From positions 1 through 33,779 of the forward strand of contig JBHEMX010000052.1 of assembly GCA_046262355.1 (NCBI GenBank): a stretch of 33,779 nt of DNA, written 5' to 3'. A program made the position numbers and the translations under genes. This document shows, in pieces, positions 22,868-31,089 of this stretch (its first letter is position 1; every line of letters starts with the position of its first letter). Under the pieces are notes generated by a model. It was not told the origin of the DNA and did no database searches. It was given only the letters and a program-made list of their open reading frames with translations. The stretch comes from DATADD01 sp046262355 (GTDB taxonomy: Bacteria > Actinomycetota > CADDZG01 > WHSQ01).

Positions 22868-23140
22868 ATGAGCAAGGTACCACCGGACTCCGGTAGAGAG
22901 CTTGATGCGGCACAACGCACCCTGCGTGCCCGCCTGGCGGCGCACACCCGCTGGAGCATGCACGATCGCAAGGCGGGCACGGAAGCCGCTCGAGAAGCCT
23001 TTCGGTCGCGTTTCGAGCGACAGGTGGACCCGCAGGGCATCCTTCCCCTCGAAGAGCGCCAGAAGCGAGCCGAGAGCGCCCGCCGCGCTTACTTCGCGCG
23101 CTTAAGTTTGGCGAGTGCCCGGGCACGGGCCAAGAGATGA
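22868..23140 (+). CDS. Small conserved protein of actinobacterial elements, 90 aa
   Basis: ATG at 22868; AAGGAGG lies 13 bases upstream, somewhat far. The sequence ELDAAQRTLRARLAAHTRWS, then RSRFERQVDPQGILPLEERQ and RAESARRAYFARLSLASARA, matches a small uncharacterised protein often found near integrases and replication genes in Streptomyces and relatives (recalled, not searched). Basic and helical; function unknown. Its stop overlaps the next ATG (ATGA). Confidence 0.7.
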   Translation: MSKVPPDSGRELDAAQRTLRARLAAHTRWSMHDRKAGTEAAREAFRSRFERQVDPQGILPLEERQKRAESARRAYFARLSLASARARAKR

Positions 23141-23316
23141 CCTCCTCCGTGGAGCACCTCAACGCGGCCCAACGAGCGCTTGAACGCGCCCGCCTTCACG
23201 ATCAACGCCGGCGCCTCGAAGAAGAAGTGCTGACAGAGATCGGTGACATCGCTCGGGCCGTCAACGACCTCGCGCAGATGGTTCGTGACCTATTCGACCA
23301 AAGAAGAAACTCGTGA
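23137..23316 (+). CDS. Short coiled-coil protein, 59 aa
   Basis: ATG at 23137 overlaps the previous stop (ATGA) and its own stop overlaps the GTG of the ATPase gene (GTGA), so it is embedded in a coupled chain. The sequence is one heptad-rich helix: HLNAAQRALERARLHDQRRR, LEEEVLTEIGDIARAVNDLA. Its AAQRALERAR start echoes AAQRTLRARL of the gene before it, hinting at a related small helical module. Function unknown. Confidence 0.55.
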   Translation: MTSSVEHLNAAQRALERARLHDQRRRLEEEVLTEIGDIARAVNDLAQMVRDLFDQRRNS

Positions 23317-24320
23317 CCGGCCTCCGACGCGCCAGCAAGATCCCACTCCAGCCGGTAGAGCGGACGTGGCACGACCTCCTCGTCGTCGGCATGCTGAACG
23401 TCGTCGCCGGCCGCAGCGGATACGGCAAGAGCTTGGTCACGACCCGCATCGGTGCCGATCGATCCCAGCTCGGAGAGACAGTACTGCTGTCCGACGCGGA
23501 GGACTCCGATCGGAAGACGGTCAAGGCTCGGCTTATGGCCGCAGGTGCTGATCTCGAACGGGTTCACATCTACGGCACCGGTGATAACCCCATGTTCCCG
23601 GAGGACACCGACGCCGTCGTCGCCGACATGGAACGCCGAGATGCCTCGATCTTGATCGTGGATCCCATAGCGGCTCATACGACGTTGAGCCTGTATGGAG
23701 CCGCAGGAGCTCGTCGAGCCCTCGAGGGCCTTACCGCGGCAGCCGATGACAGGAACTTCACGATCATTGGCGTCCATCACGTCGTGAAGAACATCGCCAA
23801 GAGTTCCGATCCCATAGCGGCGGTGGGTGGAGCCTCCGGTGGCTTGTCGGCTGTTGCTCGCGTCATTCACCTACTCGGACCTAATCCCCACCAATATGGC
23901 GAGCGGGTTCTGGTACCTCTTAAGTTCAACGTCGGCGAGTGGCCCGATGGGCTTGCCTTCACGATCGGTGACTCGGAGTGGGTCGAGGACGGCGGTGAGC
24001 TGATCACCGCTGGCACGTTAACCATCGTTCGCGACGACGTTTCTATCGATCCCAAGCGCGTGCTCGAGGCGTCGGGCCTCACCCGCGAGGACGTCAGCGA
24101 GCTTGCCCGCGCTGCCGAGTGGCTAACGAAGCATCTCTCCTCCGGGCCGAAGGCGGCTAACGAAGTCAAGGCTGACGCCGAGGCGAACGAGGACATCCAC
24201 TTCGCGACGCTCAAGCGAGCCACTAAGGACGTTGGTGTAGTCAAGCGTCGAGAAGGCTTCGGCCGCGGCTCTTACGTGGTCTGGGACTTGCCTCCAGGCC
24301 ATCCAGGACGCCACTCGTGA
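23313..24320 (+). CDS. RepA-like hexameric-helicase-type ATPase (AAA_25)
   Basis: 335 residues, GTG start coupled to the gene before it. Walker A GRSGYGKS (33-40), a following acidic LLSDAEDSDR motif, Walker B ILIVDP (113-118) and VHHVVKN, as in RepA/RecA-like ATPases of plasmids and phages. The C-terminal third (about 240-335) looks like a winged helix (SSGPKAANEVKADAEANEDI, then FGRGSYVVWDLPP). It probably unwinds or loads at the element origin. A second AAA_25-type ATPase lies 3 kb downstream, so the two roles may be split. The stop overlaps the next GTG. Confidence 0.82.
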   Translation: MTGLRRASKIPLQPVERTWHDLLVVGMLNVVAGRSGYGKSLVTTRIGADRSQLGETVLLSDAEDSDRKTVKARLMAAGADLERVHIYGTGDNPMFPEDTDAVVADMERRDASILIVDPIAAHTTLSLYGAAGARRALEGLTAAADDRNFTIIGVHHVVKNIAKSSDPIAAVGGASGGLSAVARVIHLLGPNPHQYGERVLVPLKFNVGEWPDGLAFTIGDSEWVEDGGELITAGTLTIVRDDVSIDPKRVLEASGLTREDVSELARAAEWLTKHLSSGPKAANEVKADAEANEDIHFATLKRATKDVGVVKRREGFGRGSYVVWDLPPGHPGRHS

Positions 24321-24784
24321 GCGACACCCCTGACGAGATCGGTACCGAGGAGATCGTCGCGTGGCGAGGACTGGATATCCGCCGTCGAGCGGGACGCGTT
24401 CAGCTGGTGAGCCACACGAACCGGAACTTCGTGTGGCAGCCGGACCGCTGGACGGTCGCACGTTGCTGGCGAGTAGACAAGCCCGGACACATCGCCCCGA
24501 TGTGGGACTGCACCTGTGGGCTCTACGCGGCTCGTTCCCGGGAGCTGTTCGAAGACGAGTTCGCTGCCTATGGCCAACCCAACAGCCGAGATGACCCCAC
24601 GATCATCGCTCAAGTCGGGCTCAGCGGCAAGGTGGTCGTGAGCAAGCATGTGTACCGAGCACAGCAAGGTCGCGTGATGGGGCTTTACGTCTCGCACATT
24701 TTTTGGCGACTGGTCGAGCCGCTTCAGATCACCTACCGAGTACCAGTCAGTCTGTTCAATCCCTTCGACGTTGAAGGGAGGTGA
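24317..24784 (+). CDS. Hypothetical phage-type protein, 155 aa
   Basis: GTG start overlapping the ATPase stop (GTGA). Centre carries VARCWRVDKPGHIAPMWDCT followed by CGLYAA, a Cys/His-rich pattern that may bind metal. Similar proteins starting with AWRGL... and a C-x-C-GLYA motif are seen in actinobacterial phages as proteins of unknown role (recalled). The C-terminal half is beta-rich. Intact frame. Confidence 0.65.
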   Translation: MSDTPDEIGTEEIVAWRGLDIRRRAGRVQLVSHTNRNFVWQPDRWTVARCWRVDKPGHIAPMWDCTCGLYAARSRELFEDEFAAYGQPNSRDDPTIIAQVGLSGKVVVSKHVYRAQQGRVMGLYVSHIFWRLVEPLQITYRVPVSLFNPFDVEGR

Positions 24785-24786
24785 AC

Positions 24787-24909
24787 ATGGATCCAGGTGA
24801 ACCAGAGAGGACGGTCATCGTGATTCCAGAGAGTGATCCGTTCGAGCAACCAGCGCAACCGATCGAGCCCGTGACTCCCGAGCAAGAACTAGTGAAAGCA
24901 CCCGCATGA
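24787..24909 (+). CDS. Very short acidic Pro/Glu-rich peptide, 40 aa
   Basis: ATG at 24787 with a strong GGGAGGT site five bases upstream, overlapping the end of the previous gene. Sequence MDPGEPERTVIVIPESDPFE followed by QPAQPIEPVTPEQELVKAPA: acidic, proline-rich and probably disordered. Too short for family assignment. The good ribosome binding site and composition argue it is translated. Confidence 0.5.
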   Translation: MDPGEPERTVIVIPESDPFEQPAQPIEPVTPEQELVKAPA

Positions 24910-24933
24910 GCCAGGACAAGGAGAATAACCAAA

Positions 24934-25337
24934 GTGGATGGAACCAAACTAGCCAAAGTAAAGGCAGGCCTCGAGAGAGACACAAGCGTGTTTTCACCCG
25001 AAGTAGAAGGTGACGAAGTCGTTGGAATCGTGATCGAGAAAGAGACACGTCAGGGACAGTTCGGCGAGTACCTAACCGTCGTGCTGGAAACCGAGGATGA
25101 AGACGAGGTTACCGTCTACGCCACCGGTGACATCCTCTCAAAGAAGTTCACGCGCATCGAGATCGGCGACTATGTCGGGGTCCGCTATCTCGGTTTACCG
25201 AATCGAAGCAATCAGGTCGTGAGTACCGCAACTTCCGCGTCAAGCGGGTGCCAGCTACCGCGCCGGTTGCAGAACCACAGGCCAAGGTCGACATGAGCAC
25301 GCCCGAGACCGAAGAAGAGGGTGTCGAGGCGTTCTAA
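24934..25337 (+). pseudogene. OB-fold ssDNA-binding-like protein with a -1 frameshift
   Basis: GTG at 24934, AAGGAG ten bases upstream. The first 87 codons encode an OB-fold-like beta barrel: VEGDEVVGIVIEKETRQGQF, GEYLTVVLETEDEDEV, FTRIEIGDYVGVRYLG. From the T-run at 25194-25196 the original frame becomes nonsense, while the -1 frame continues cleanly as FTESKQSGREYRNFRVKRV and an acidic tail ending EEEGVEAF at a TAA (25335-25337), as in SSB proteins. One missing T explains it; no canonical slippery heptamer is present. It overlaps the next GTG. It would coat single-stranded DNA during element replication if functional. Confidence 0.6.
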
Positions 25338-27184
25338 GCCGCAGCGCGGGGGCCGTCGAGGTTCCTCCGGTCCCCGCCTCGGCTCCACTCCAGTTGAAAG
25401 TGCATTGACAGAGCTCGGATCGCCGCGCGAGGTGATGCGGAGTCACGGGTATCAGATAACCAAACGCAGAACTACACATTGCCCCTTCCATGCCGATGAG
25501 CACCCAAGCCTCAGCTTCTACCGAGCGCGAGATGGCAGGGAGCGATGGCATTGCTTTCCCTGTGATCTCGATGGTGACGCTCTCGACTTAGAAGCCATGC
25601 TCACCAAGCGCTCAGTACAGCAGGTGATTCGCGATCGACACTGAAGAGGCACTTGCCGAGATTGGTCGCCGCTGGGGTCTCGTTGACAGAGACATCGTTC
25701 GGGACAACCTGGCATGGAAGCACCCTTACGTGCTTATCGAACACAGAGACGAAGACGGGACAAAGCTCGGCACGGCCCGTCGGGCACTCGATGGGAGCGA
25801 ACCGCGCTACCTGAACGCCAAGGGACCGAAGCCATTCCTGTTCATTCCCAAAGGTACCGGCGGCGCATGCGTGGTCGCTGTCACAGAGGGCCAGCTCAAC
25901 GCTCTCGTTCTGCTCCAGGCCGGCGTCGCTTCGTACGCCACTCTTGGAACCGCAATCACTGACCAAGCCGTCGACTTCCTACGAAGCAAAGACGTAGTCA
26001 CCGTTTGTGGTGACCCAGACGCTGCGGGGCAGAAGTTCAACGAGCAGCTGATCGAGGCCTTGGCTGGACATGTCGAGCTGTACCAGGTGCCGCCCTATCC
26101 CGAAGGATGCAACGACGTCGCCGACATCGCCGCGCGCGCCCACGCGGCCGGCAAAGATGCCAGTGAGGTAGTGGCTGAATGGTTCCACGGCGCTACAGGA
26201 GTCAAGGTGCCCGCTCCCTACGGCGCTCCGGTCCAGTTCAAGGAGTGGCTTACGAAGCCACCAGAGGCCGTCAGAACGCTCTTGGAACCGTTCCTGGTCG
26301 AGAAGCGCCGTCACATCGTCTGGGGACCGGCGGAAGGCTCCAAGTCAATGTGGGCACAGTGGGCGGCGTCTCAGCTCACTCGTCAGGGTCGCAGGGTCAT
26401 CTTCGTCTCGCAAGAGAACCCCGAGGACGAAGACCAGCGCCGCTTCTATCGACTACGTCCAGATGCGGACAACATGATTCTCTACCACGCCGCCGGCATA
26501 GATCTCTGCGACCCATCTCACGCGGCCCGCTTCGTCTACGACGCCAAGGGAGCTGACATCGTGTTCCTCGACGCGCTCACGGCCGTGTGGACCGGTGACG
26601 AGAACGACAACCGAGAGATCGCCGACCTCGATCAGCAGGTGTTCTGCCCACTCGTGACGAACGGCACCGCCGTGGTGGTCCTAGACCACATCGGACACCC
26701 GCAGGCCTTCATGAAACGCAAAGGCGTCAACGCGGGCCGTGGAGCGTCCGCGAAAGGCCAGAAGAGCGATATCACGCTCGAGTTCGTTCCGCAGGGAACG
26801 AACACCTTCGAGGTCGTCCCCGGCAAGTTCAGGGCCGGTAACAACCCCAAGCCACCGTCCACGTTACTCCAGGTTGTCGATACCGAGGATGGTGGCCTCG
26901 ACATCGAAACGCTCGGGGCAACAGACACGCTCAAGATCGCCGAGATGGCCGAGGGAATGGTGCGCGTGATCGAAGCTCAAGGGGCACTCACGACCAAGCA
27001 GCTCCGCGAGGCGATGAAGGGCCAGGGTGGCCGCGACCTGCAGACGGCTGCCATCCGTCTCCTCGAGACCGAAGATCCTCCACGTACTCGTGCCGTGAAC
27101 GAGAAATTCGATACTGGCGGAGGCCCGCAGATGTGCAAAGTATGGCGGCTGGTGGAGTCGATAGAGCAGCAGGAACTCTCGTGA
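25321..27184 (+). pseudogene. CHC2 primase / Toprim / RepA-like helicase, split by a frameshift
   Basis: The first frame (25321-25644, GTG start) encodes a CHC2 zinc finger: HCPFHADEHPSLSFYRARDG and WHCFPCDLDGDALDLE. It ends in a TGA at 25642. The second frame is open from 25628 and continues as AIDTEEALAEIGRRWGLVDR; its first usable start is a GTG at 25730, inside the domain. An extra C at 25630 would account for the break. The second part has a Toprim domain (VAVTEGQLNALVLLQAG, VCGDPDAAGQKF) and an AAA_25 ATPase with P-loop GPAEGSKS and Walker B IVFLDAL. Intact, it would be a T7 gp4-like primase-helicase of about 620 residues. As two proteins, the zinc finger would act in trans. Confidence 0.75.
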
Positions 27185-27190
27185 TGCAAA

Positions 27191-27373
27191 GGGTGTCCGA
27201 GGGTATCCGCAGGGTGTCCGGGACACCCTCGGAGAAGGTGGTTTCGAGGCGGTGGCAAAGGGTGTCCGTCCGTATATATACGGACACCCTTACCGCCCAC
27301 CCTTCTCACCGGCTCACTTTTTCAGGCAAGGGTGTCCGGGATGCCTGAGGTCCCGAATCTCGAACCGGACACC
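27191..27373. repeat. Iteron-like GGGTGTCC cluster, candidate origin
   Basis: GGGTGTCC occurs forward at 27191, 27212, 27260 and 27330 (and once as GGGTATCC at 27201), and inverted as GGACACCC at 27221 and 27282, with a partial copy at 27367. Two pairs form palindromes: 27212-27228 (8-bp arms, 1-base centre) and 27258-27291 (12-bp arms AAGGGTGTCCGT / ACGGACACCCTT around CCGTATATAT, itself part of CCGTATATATACGG). It lies directly after the primase-helicase gene. Confidence 0.7.
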
Positions 27374-27547
27374 GTCCGGTGCCTCGATCGTCCCGGCGAT
27401 GACCTCTGCATGGGAGAGGTGGAACTGGTCCCAGGTTCTCCCATCGGCTACGTCTGCAAGCGCTGTGGTTGCTGGTGGGGAAAGGAGATGCTCGACGCCA
27501 TGACGGTGATTGAACGTCGCGCTGGGACAATCCCCAGCGAGGTGTGA
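27341..27547 (+). CDS. Small zinc-ribbon-like protein, 68 aa
   Basis: Start taken at the ATG at 27341, inside the repeat cluster, three codons after an alternative GTG at 27332. It carries Cys pairs CLDRPGDDLC and YVCKRCGCWWG, a possible zinc ribbon. The first part of the coding sequence overlaps the last repeat copies. Function unknown. Confidence 0.5.
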   Translation: MPEVPNLEPDTVRCLDRPGDDLCMGEVELVPGSPIGYVCKRCGCWWGKEMLDAMTVIERRAGTIPSEV

Positions 27548-28117
27548 GTGACGTGGATGGCTAAGCATGGGAAGGATCGCTTCTTTGGCGATCCGAGGCA
27601 ATGGGAGTCTGACTCAACGAAGGACGAAACACGTAAGCCGCGCCGAGAGCAGCCAACGCGAAAGATGTGTACGGGTCCGTGTGGGCTTGAGAAGCATGTC
27701 AGCGCCTTCCACGCTGGCCGGAGCGTCTGCAGGGTGTGTTACGCGGCCCAGCAGAGGGAACGGCGTCAACGCGCCGATCCGGAAGCAAGACGTGCAGGGG
27801 ACCGTGAGCGTCAGGCGCGCGCTCGACGGAAGGCGAGGCTACGCGACGAGATACTGCTTGCCTGGGCGCGCGCTCATCCCGAGATGTTTAGCGCGCTGGC
27901 GTTTAGCCAGCTTGAACCCAAGCTGAGGCGAGGCGAGGCGCTCGAAGACTGGGAAGCTCGGATCATGCCTCCCGATCCTGCCGGGACCAACGCCGGTCAC
28001 ATCCGGCAGACGGCTTTCGAGAGGCAATACGCGAGCCTCATGTATCCCGATCATCTGAAAGGCAAGCGTCACGGTCAGCCGGGTCGCGCAGGTGAGTCCG
28101 ACGACACTGAAACGTGA
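27548..28117 (+). CDS. Zinc-finger protein, 189 aa
   Basis: GTG at 27548 directly follows the previous stop; an ATG at 27557 is an alternative. A C-x3-C...C-x2-C zinc finger (MCTGPCGLEKHVSAFHAGRS, VCRVCYAAQQRERR) of the kind found in phage HNH-neighbour proteins is followed by a very basic helix and a C-terminal region ending in acidic residues. No HNH catalytic motif is seen. Probably DNA- or RNA-binding; phage regulatory protein of unknown role. Confidence 0.6.
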   Translation: MTWMAKHGKDRFFGDPRQWESDSTKDETRKPRREQPTRKMCTGPCGLEKHVSAFHAGRSVCRVCYAAQQRERRQRADPEARRAGDRERQARARRKARLRDEILLAWARAHPEMFSALAFSQLEPKLRRGEALEDWEARIMPPDPAGTNAGHIRQTAFERQYASLMYPDHLKGKRHGQPGRAGESDDTET

Positions 28118-28149
28118 CTCACGGTGCCACTAAGTAATAGGAGGCCACA

Positions 28150-28386
28150 ATGCTAACCACTACGCTCATACGAACGCGAGGCATCTTGACCCAGAAGTTC
28201 GCCAAATACGTCGGCCGCGCCATCGATCAAATGGACGAAACGAAGGCTGACGAACTCATGACGGCGATTGCTACGATGCGCGCCGCCCTCGTCGCCAAGG
28301 ATGACGCGTTCCTGATCCTGGATGGCGCGCGCGTTCTGCTTAAGGTGCCCATTGACGAACTCACAGAGGAATCCTCTGATGGCTGA
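28150..28386 (+). CDS. Hypothetical protein, 78 aa
   Basis: ATG preceded by AGGAGG at good spacing. Mostly helical (LTQKFAKYVGRAIDQMDETK, then ELMTAIATMRAALVAKDDAF). No motif recognised. Its end overlaps the next ATG. Confidence 0.6.
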   Translation: MLTTTLIRTRGILTQKFAKYVGRAIDQMDETKADELMTAIATMRAALVAKDDAFLILDGARVLLKVPIDELTEESSDG

Positions 28387-28582
28387 CGGTCCGGAGCATC
28401 GATTAGCGAGCGTGCTCCGCTGGCGAGCCGAAGGCGCTTATCGAGCCGATGACCCGATGCTGGCGAAGCTGCTTCAAGACGCTGCGTCCACCATCGACGC
28501 GCTCGAGGCTGAGCTGTTCGACGTGGATGTGGGGTCGGAGCTAGCGCGGATCGGGACGGAACGCGCCGTCCAGGCCCTCTGA
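28379..28582 (+). CDS. Hypothetical protein, 67 aa
   Basis: The ATG at 28379 overlaps the previous gene by eight bases. Helical: HRLASVLRWRAEGAYRADDP, then MLAKLLQDAASTIDALEAEL, which looks like a coiled coil. Function unknown. It ends the early gene run before the cargo genes. Confidence 0.55.
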   Translation: MADGPEHRLASVLRWRAEGAYRADDPMLAKLLQDAASTIDALEAELFDVDVGSELARIGTERAVQAL

Positions 28583-28671
28583 TGAATCGGGCCTCACTCG
28601 ACACTATTCTCGCCGCGAGCTTCCGAAAGGTCTACTATCCAACGTGGTTGGATGGTTAGAGGGGGGAGCAA

Positions 28672-29498
28672 GTGAAGCGGATAAGCACGGTCCTTATTGC
28701 GGTTGGTTTGCTTATGGTGGTGCGGTGCCCGCCACGGTGGCGGCCAAATCGCCACGCCGTTGCGGCGGCTACGTCGCAACCATCACCGGGAACGCGAACA
28801 AGAACAACATAGAGGGAACCGCTGGAGATGATGTGATCTACGCGGGGGCAAGCCGCGACCAGGTCTGGGGTGGTGGCGGCAACGACATCATCTGCGGAGC
28901 CAAGGGCAGCGACTATCTACAGGGAGACAGGCTCCCTGACCAAACTCCCGGCCACGACACCATCTACGGAGGGGATGGGAACGACTCGATGGATGGCGGA
29001 GATGAGTCGGACGAGTTCTACCCAGGCAAGGGAGATGACTGGTTCACTGGAGGGGGAAGCACCCAGGACTACTTGCTCTATTCGAAGGTTGGGAAACCAG
29101 TTCAAGTCCGCATGGATCTTGGGATAGCGACCGCTCAAGGCACCGATGTCTTCGAGGAGATCGAGATTGTCCGCGGGACGAAGTACGCCGATTATCTCAC
29201 CGGCTCTGCCGGCTGCGCTGGAGTCAGCGGCTCGCAGGGTGCGGACCTCATCTTTGCGGGAGGTTGTACTTACGCCTACGGAGACGATGGGAACGACGAG
29301 ATTCATGGCACGGATGGGAGCGACATCCTCTACGGCGACGCTGGAGAGGACTGGCTCTATGGGAAGGCTGGCGACGACGATCTAGAGGCTGAGGACAGCG
29401 AGTTGGATCATGTCTTTGCTGGGGACGGCACAGATACGTGCTTCACTGACGACATTGACGAAACCCAGGATTGTGAGTTGGGGAGATACCGGAACTAG
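28672..29498 (+). pseudogene. Secreted RTX (hemolysin-type Ca-binding) repeat protein with frameshifted signal peptide
   Basis: A GTG at 28672 with a GGGGGGAG site opens a typical signal peptide (KRISTVLIAVGLLMV), but this frame leaves the protein near 28715. The next frame continues GGAVPATVAAKSPRRC and then the mature protein. One missing base in the GGTGGTGCGGTG run would join them. The mature part has several nonapeptide RTX turns (GTAGDDVIYAG, GGGGNDIICG, GGDGNDSMDGG, GTDGSDILYGDAGEDWLYG) that bind calcium in a beta roll, plus several Cys. No lipase, protease or toxin domain is present. Base composition is lower in GC than the core. Reading from a GTG at 28644 in the second frame gives an unlikely N-terminus. 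Confidence 0.7.
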
Positions 29499-29687
29499 CA
29501 CCAGCATGACGGCCGCGGATGTGACCATCAGGGCATCGGGCGCGCCGGTTGAGAGGGATTCCGAGCGAAGCCTTGTGTCTTCTAAGACTCGCCTTCGGAT
29601 GGAATGGGTGATTGCATCCTGAGAAGGCCGCTTCTTTACCGACCGCGGCACGGTTACCAGGGAGTGATCCCCCCTTAGACTGCCGCT

Positions 29688-30545
29688 GTGGAGATTGGTG
29701 CCGTCTTGAGGTGGCTGGTCGGTGCAAAGGGGATCGTTCAGAGCCTTGAGATCGTCGATCGAGACGAGCGGATTCTCTGCCAGGTGCCAGACGACGATTT
29801 CTGGGGCGCAGTGGCGGATATCGTCCTTCTCGACGTCTACGCCAATGGGCCAATCAGCCTAGATGTGAGACGGCACCTCGTTGTGGATGCGGGAGCCCAT
29901 GTGGGCCTCTTCTCGCTGACGGCCAATTCCGACCATGTCGTTGCATTCGAACCCCATGCGACAAACTTTAGGGTTCTTCGTAACAACATCGAAGCGAACC
30001 CCGACCACGATATCAAGATCGTACAAAAGGCCCTGTGGAACAATCAGGGAAAAGCCTTGTTCTTCCACGGAACTCACAGCGGTGGCGGCTCACTGATCCC
30101 AAAGGAGCGTTCCACTCGTTCTGTCGTGAAAACCACGAGTCTTGACGAAGTCATCGAGGAGTACGGAGCGATCGACCTTCTAAAGCTAGACGTCGAGGGA
30201 GCAGAATGCGAGATTGTCATGGCGGCATCAGGAAAGACTCTTGAAAGCATCTCTGCCATCACTAGTGAGCTTCATCCTGAATGCGAAGAACGACTGATCC
30301 GAGACCGGCTTGAGCAGGCTGGCTTCCGTGTGACTGTTCTGGAGGGGACATTCCACTATCCACGAGAGACGCTACGCCGGCTCGTGAAGAACCGACACAG
30401 GCTGACGGGCTGTCACCGTCTCAAGATGGGTGTGCTCCTTATCCACATCATCGGTTATCTCGCCGTCACCTGTTTTCCTGTCGTCGAACGCCCGCGGCTA
30501 AGGTTCCTGTACGCCACGAGGCCTGAAGCTAGCTTCCAGGGTTAG
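29688..30545 (+). CDS. FkbM family methyltransferase
   Basis: 285 residues, GTG start. SAM-binding motif VVDAGAHVGLFSLTAN near residue 65, VVAFEPHATNFRVLRNNIEA, and the family motif DLLKLDVEGAE with SELHPECEERLI. FkbM-type enzymes methylate oxygen on polyketides, sugars or glycans; the substrate here is unknown. The C-terminal hydrophobic stretch (MGVLLIHIIGYLAVTCFPVV) may anchor it to the membrane. Codon use is less GC-rich than the housekeeping block, pointing to acquired cargo. The 29499-29687 gap before it holds no clear gene. Confidence 0.85.
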   Translation: MEIGAVLRWLVGAKGIVQSLEIVDRDERILCQVPDDDFWGAVADIVLLDVYANGPISLDVRRHLVVDAGAHVGLFSLTANSDHVVAFEPHATNFRVLRNNIEANPDHDIKIVQKALWNNQGKALFFHGTHSGGGSLIPKERSTRSVVKTTSLDEVIEEYGAIDLLKLDVEGAECEIVMAASGKTLESISAITSELHPECEERLIRDRLEQAGFRVTVLEGTFHYPRETLRRLVKNRHRLTGCHRLKMGVLLIHIIGYLAVTCFPVVERPRLRFLYATRPEASFQG

Positions 30546-30612
30546 CCCCGGACGACGACGACCAGGGGCGTCGAAATCGCGGTGCCCCTCTTCGAGCGCT
30601 AGACCGTTCGGG

Positions 30613-31089
30613 CTAGTCGAGCGTGAAGGTGAAGAAGGTGCGCCGCTTCCCCTCCCGAACGTTGAGCGTGCCGGTCGCTCCAGCATAAGCTCCGGTTCCT
30701 CCCGTAATGGTGAACACAGCGCCCTTTCCCAGACGCGAGATGGAGCTTGCCCCTGCGACCTCGATTTTGCCGGCGCCAAGTACGAAGGTCGCAGCGGCCC
30801 GGAATCTCGCATTGTTCTTGCCGAGTGGCTGGACTACCGTGAGATTGGTGATGTTACGGCCGACCTTCTTTTTGGTCCCGGTCCTGTATAGCGGGTGCGA
30901 TCCAACGAAGTAGTCCCCGCCTAGCTTTGCCTTGCCGTCAGTGTTGATGTATTTGTCGTGGCCAGTTCCCTGACGTTCGTATACCTTTATCGTCGAGTCC
31001 TCTTGAGATGAGGCGGGGATCAAGGATGCACCCAGCACTCCGGCTCCTAAGAGAACTGCGAGCGTTGCGAGCAGACCGATCTTGCGCAT
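30613..31089 (-). CDS. Secreted allene-oxide-cyclase/dirigent-like barrel protein
   Basis: 158 residues from the ATG at 31089, with AGGGGGG upstream; the start gives a signal peptide (MRKIGLLATLAVLLGAGVLG). The mature protein is beta-rich and ends ITGGTGAYAGATGTLNVREG and FFTFTLD, the pattern of the allene oxide cyclase/dirigent barrel superfamily in bacteria. Function unknown; such proteins are often secreted lipid- or ligand-binding barrels. A paralogue follows at 31525. Transcribed leftwards, against the phage genes. Confidence 0.7.
   Translation of the reverse strand: MRKIGLLATLAVLLGAGVLGASLIPASSQEDSTIKVYERQGTGHDKYINTDGKAKLGGDYFVGSHPLYRTGTKKKVGRNITNLTVVQPLGKNNARFRAAATFVLGAGKIEVAGASSISRLGKGAVFTITGGTGAYAGATGTLNVREGKRRTFFTFTLD

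Noticed and set aside
24906..25013. Short ORF starting at the ATG at 24906
   Set aside because: Overlaps the OB-fold gene in another frame, with low-complexity basic sequence.
28644..28671. GTG at 28644 as RTX start
   Set aside because: Gives a non-secretory, unlikely N-terminus; the 28672 GTG has a strong ribosome binding site and signal peptide, though in another frame.
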